36,255 nt of DNA from Rhodoferax sp. (GTDB lineage Bacteria; Pseudomonadota; Gammaproteobacteria; Burkholderiales; Burkholderiaceae_C): positions 1 to 36,255 of the forward strand of contig JAABQI010000022.1 in NCBI GenBank assembly GCA_011391545.1, read 5' to 3'. This document shows positions 33,536-36,255 of the stretch, in pieces (positions within the stretch are counted from its first letter, which is position 1; every line of letters starts with the position of its first letter). Made by a program: the position numbers and the translations under genes. The notes beneath the pieces were generated by a model, which saw nothing but the letters and a program-made list of their open reading frames with translations, did not search any database and was not told the origin of the DNA.

Positions 33536-33605
33536 GTCATTGCGAGCGAAGCGTGGCAATCCATGATTTCCTGGATTGCCGCGTCGCTTCGCTCCTCGCA
33601 ATGAC
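33536..33605. repeat. Dispersed palindromic repeat between convergent genes
   Basis: A 70-base imperfect palindrome starts GTCATTGCGAGCGAAGCG, centres on TGATTTCC between TGGCAATCCA and TGGATTGCC, and ends TCGCTTCGCTCCTCGCAATGAC. GTCATTGCGAG..CAATCCA elements of this kind occur in many bacterial genomes. It fills most of the gap between two convergent genes and may serve as a bidirectional terminator. Confidence 0.8.
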
Positions 33606-33619
33606 AGCTCGCTTCTTCT

Positions 33620-34096
33620 TCAAAACGTCAGCAGCACCATGGCGCGCGCTTCCATGGCCTGGCCCAGGCCGACCGGACCCATTTTTTCTGCGGTTTTGGC
33701 TTTGACGTTGACCTGATCCAGCGTGATGCCCAAAGTCTGCGCCAGCCTGGCACGGATAGTGGGCATGAATGGCATCAGCTTGGGCGCCTGGGCGATGATG
33801 GTGCTGTCGATATTGCCAATCTCAAAGCCTTCGGCGCGCACGCGCCGTGCCGCCTCGGCCAGCAGCACACTCGAGTCCGCGCCCTTGAACTGCGCGTCGG
33901 TGTCAGGGAAATGGGTGCCGATGTCGCCCAGCGCGGCCGCGCCCAGCAGCGCATCAGTGATGGCGTGCAGCAGCACATCGGCATCCGAGTGGCCCAGCAG
34001 TCCCAGGTGGTACGGCACCTCAATGCCGCCCAGCATCAACTTGCGCCCCGCCACCAGGGCGTGGATGTCCCAGCCTTCACCGATTCTGAAATTCAT
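33620..34096 (-). CDS. ispF: 2-C-methyl-D-erythritol 2,4-cyclodiphosphate synthase
   Basis: A 158-residue enzyme of the MEP isoprenoid pathway that cyclises CDP-methylerythritol 2-phosphate with loss of CMP. Zinc ligands D10, H12 (GWDIHAL) and H44 ([20 protein letters not shown]) are in place. LGHSDAD and [10 protein letters not shown] are family segments, as is [12 protein letters not shown] near the end. It is 21 bases downstream of ispD on the same strand, the usual gene pair. Confidence 0.97.
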   Translation of the reverse strand: MNFRIGEGWDIHALVAGRKLMLGGIEVPYHLGLLGHSDADVLLHAITDALLGAAALGDIGTHFPDTDAQFKGADSSVLLAEAARRVRAEGFEIGNIDSTIIAQAPKLMPFMPTIRARLAQTLGITLDQVNVKAKTAEKMGPVGLGQAMEARAMVLLTF

Positions 34097-34117
34097 GTCA
34101 TGGACCTTTTGATTGAC

Positions 34118-34843
34118 TTACGCCTGGCGGCTCAGCAGCAACGCCTGCGCCAGTGCAAAGTCCTCCGGATAAGTCACCTTGAAATTCTGCGCGCTGCCGG
34201 GCACCAGCTTCGGGCTCAGGCCCATGGCCTCGATGGCACTTGACTCGTCGGTGACGGCATCGCCCGCCAGTTCCAGCGCCTCGAGCAGGCTGCCAATGCG
34301 AAACATTTGCGGCGTCTGCGCCAGCCATTTGTCTGCGCGCGCCAAAGTGGCCGCCACCCTGCCCGCATGAGCCACCTTGAGCGTGTCGGGCAGCGGCAGC
34401 GCCAGCAGGCCACCCACCTCGTCAGCCAGGCAGGCATCGAGCAGTTGATCGATTTGTGCCGGTGTGATCAGGCAGCGCGCCGCATCGTGCACCAGTACCC
34501 AGTCATGCGCCACAGCGCCTTCATCAAGCAAAGCATTCAAGCCATTAAACACGCTGGCAGCCCGGGTAGAACCGCCACAGGAAGCAATCAGAAATGACGC
34601 ATTCAGCGCCTGCGGTGTCTGAAAAAAAGTGTCCTCCGGTGACACCACCACAAGGGTTTGGTCAATGCGCGAGACCACGGCAAAGGCGTCCAGGGTGTGC
34701 ATCACCATGGGCTTGCCGGCCAGTGTCTGGTATTGCTTGGGCCCTGCGGCACCGGCGCGTGAGCCCGTGCCAGCACAGGGAATGAGCGCCCAGCAACGGG
34801 GAGCGGCGGTGGGCGCAAGGGCAATGTCGTTAAGTTCTGTCAT
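34118..34843 (-). CDS. ispD: 2-C-methyl-D-erythritol 4-phosphate cytidylyltransferase
   Basis: A 241-residue MEP-pathway enzyme that joins methylerythritol phosphate to CTP. The nucleotide loop LIPCAGTGSRAGAAGPKQY contains R29 and K36, equivalent to the catalytic pair of E. coli IspD. WVLVHDAARCLITP and the segment TDESSAIEAMG are also family marks. The frame is open to 35002, but the protein family starts near residue MTELNDIALA, so ATG 34843 is chosen. It is divergent from mfd and followed by ispF, a conserved order in Comamonadaceae as far as I know. Confidence 0.95.
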   Translation of the reverse strand: MTELNDIALAPTAAPRCWALIPCAGTGSRAGAAGPKQYQTLAGKPMVMHTLDAFAVVSRIDQTLVVVSPEDTFFQTPQALNASFLIASCGGSTRAASVFNGLNALLDEGAVAHDWVLVHDAARCLITPAQIDQLLDACLADEVGGLLALPLPDTLKVAHAGRVAATLARADKWLAQTPQMFRIGSLLEALELAGDAVTDESSAIEAMGLSPKLVPGSAQNFKVTYPEDFALAQALLLSRQA

Positions 34844-34878
34844 GGTGTGTGGGCTGCATTCTAGAATCCAGCCTACAC

Positions 34879-34902
34879 ACCCTGCCAAAGCTTGCGCAGG
34901 GT
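34879..34902. repeat. Hairpin in the ispD / mfd divergent gap
   Basis: ACCCTGC (34879-34885) pairs with GCAGGGT (34896-34902), loop of 10. T-rich sequence follows on the plus strand, so a weak terminator toward mfd or a leader structure is possible. The rest of the 191-base gap (34844-35034) shows nothing certain and must hold both promoters. Confidence 0.4.
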
Positions 34903-35034
34903 TTTGGCGTTTTTGCCTCAGCAATACTCGCGTGGATTGATTCCATTCCCGAATCGTTCGTGTCCAGGCATGGAGCCGAAGACAAAAGCGAACGCAAGGC
35001 AAGGCGAGATCACGACGACACGGACGATTTAGAA

Positions 35035-36255
35035 ATGGATTTACCCAAACTCACCGCCGGCAAGCGCTACACGCTGCCGCGCCCGGTCGGCTCAGCCGAT
35101 TCGCTGCTGCTGGCGCAACTGGCCTTGCGCGACAAAGCCAAGCACCAGGTCACCGCCATCGTCACGGCGGACGCCCTGGATGCCCAGCGCCTGATTGAAG
35201 AAATGGCTTTCTTTGCGCCAGCGCTGCGCTGTGTGCTGTTTCCGGACTGGGAAACCCTGCCCTATGACACTTTTTCGCCGCACCAGGACCTGATCAGCGA
35301 GCGCCTGGCCACGTTGTGGCGCATCAGCCAGCGCGACCATGACACCGGCGCCGACGTGGTGATCGTGCCCGCCACCACGGCGCTTTACCGGCTGGCGCCG
35401 CCCTCTTTCCTGGCCGCCTACACCTTTCATTTCAAGGTCAAGCAGCAGCTCAACGAGGCAAAACTCAAGGCGCAGCTCACACTGGCTGGTTACAGCCATG
35501 TGACGCAGGTGGTCAGCCCCGGAGAATACGCGGTGCGCGGCGGCCTGATCGACCTGTTTCCCATGGGCAGCCTGGTGCCGTACCGGGTGGATCTGTTCGA
35601 CGACGAGATCGACAGCATTCGCACTTTTGACCCGGACAGCCAACGCAGCCTGTACCCGGTGCCCGAGGTGCGGCTGCTGCCCGGGCGCGAGTTTCCGATG
35701 GACGACGACGCCCGTGCCCGTTTTCGCAGCCGCTGGCGCGAACTGCTCGACGGTGACCCGACGCGCAGCCGCATCTACAAGGACATCGGCAGCGGTGTGG
35801 CCACGGCGGGTATCGAGTACTACCTGCCGCTGTTTTTTGACGAGACCGCCACCGTCTTCGACTACCTGGGCGAAGCCGCCACGGTGGTGCTGCACGGCGA
35901 CCTGGAACCCGCCTTTGCCCATTTCTGGCAGGACACACGCGAGCGCTACCGGCTGGTGCAGGGCGACCCGGAGCGGCCGGTGCTGCCGCCCGATGCACTT
36001 TTTTTAAGCACTGAGCAGTTTTACGCCCGCGTCAACCAGCATGCCCAACTGGCCTTGCGCGCGGCGGTGGATGAAGTGGCTGACAGCGCCCACTTTGTGC
36101 GCCTTGGCGACCTGACCGTGGTGCGTGGTGCCGAAGACCCGCTGGCCAAACTCAAGACCCACATCCGCAACACGCAGCAGCGCGTGCTGGTGCTGGCCGA
36201 GAGCGATGGCCGGCGCGCCAGTCTGCTCGACTTTCTGCACAGCAGCGCATTCGAC
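35035..36255 (+). CDS. mfd: Transcription-repair coupling factor, N-terminal part
   Basis: The first 407 codons of Mfd, the ATP-driven translocase that removes stalled RNA polymerase at DNA damage and recruits UvrA. It runs open to the window's end with no stop. The UvrB-homology region is visible: FPDWETLPYDTFSPHQDLISERL (about 65-87), VVIVPATTALYRLAPP, and SPGEYAVRGGLIDLFPMGS (about 160-180). The helicase and RNA-polymerase-interacting domains lie beyond the window. The start ATG 35035 gives MDLPKLTAGKRYTLPRP; upstream purines GATTTAGAA are a weak ribosome site. Confidence 0.95.
   Translation, partial: MDLPKLTAGKRYTLPRPVGSADSLLLAQLALRDKAKHQVTAIVTADALDAQRLIEEMAFFAPALRCVLFPDWETLPYDTFSPHQDLISERLATLWRISQRDHDTGADVVIVPATTALYRLAPPSFLAAYTFHFKVKQQLNEAKLKAQLTLAGYSHVTQVVSPGEYAVRGGLIDLFPMGSLVPYRVDLFDDEIDSIRTFDPDSQRSLYPVPEVRLLPGREFPMDDDARARFRSRWRELLDGDPTRSRIYKDIGSGVATAGIEYYLPLFFDETATVFDYLGEAATVVLHGDLEPAFAHFWQDTRERYRLVQGDPERPVLPPDALFLSTEQFYARVNQHAQLALRAAVDEVADSAHFVRLGDLTVVRGAEDPLAKLKTHIRNTQQRVLVLAESDGRRASLLDFLHSSAFD

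Overview
The window looks like a chromosomal contig end from a GC-rich betaproteobacterium, most likely Comamonadaceae (Rhodoferax/Polaromonas-like). The evidence is a PDH operon whose E3 carries its own lipoyl domain, the mfd / ispD-ispF arrangement, a TRAP transporter, and REP-like intergenic hairpins. This placement rests on family resemblance, not on a search. Bases 1-14 match the end of a common Illumina adapter, so the true sequence starts at base 15.

Layout. 15-2,237: the end of a Cu+ P-type ATPase, a TspO/MBR membrane protein, and two damaged minus-strand genes (a CPBP-protease remnant and a DUF6544/DUF6920-like gene), each with a frameshift. 2,593-4,558: sodB with its terminator, and xseA. 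4,832-9,306: a cyclic-nucleotide locus made of a MerR-type DNA-binding domain fused to a class III adenylyl cyclase, a divergent Popeye-like membrane protein (three membrane helices plus a cNMP-binding-like fold), and a cNMP-binding patatin phospholipase. The 284-base gap between cyclase and Popeye-like gene holds eight copies of TGTCYA. 9,553-12,685: a three-gene TRAP transporter with a terminator hairpin after the binding-protein gene and a FadR-like palindrome upstream. 12,688-17,437: an acyl-CoA synthetase, a diheme cytochrome c, an internally deleted dienelactone hydrolase and an unrecognised lipoprotein.

17,616-24,006 is the pyruvate dehydrogenase operon aceE-aceF-lpdA (minus strand), with two copies of a 45-base hairpin repeat between aceF and lpdA. 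Divergent from it is a two-component system (PAS histidine kinase and FixJ-type regulator, overlapping ATGA). Then come folD, an M3 oligopeptidase, a DUF4124-glutaredoxin protein, a nitronate monooxygenase-like enzyme with a Cys-rich tail, a short family III CoA-transferase, ispF and ispD, and the start of mfd, which runs off the end.

The most interesting part is 4.8-9.3 kb. One protein appears able both to bind DNA and to make cAMP, sits beside a cluster of possible operators, and is flanked by two proteins built on the cNMP-binding fold. Only one of those two keeps the arginine that normally holds the cyclic phosphate.
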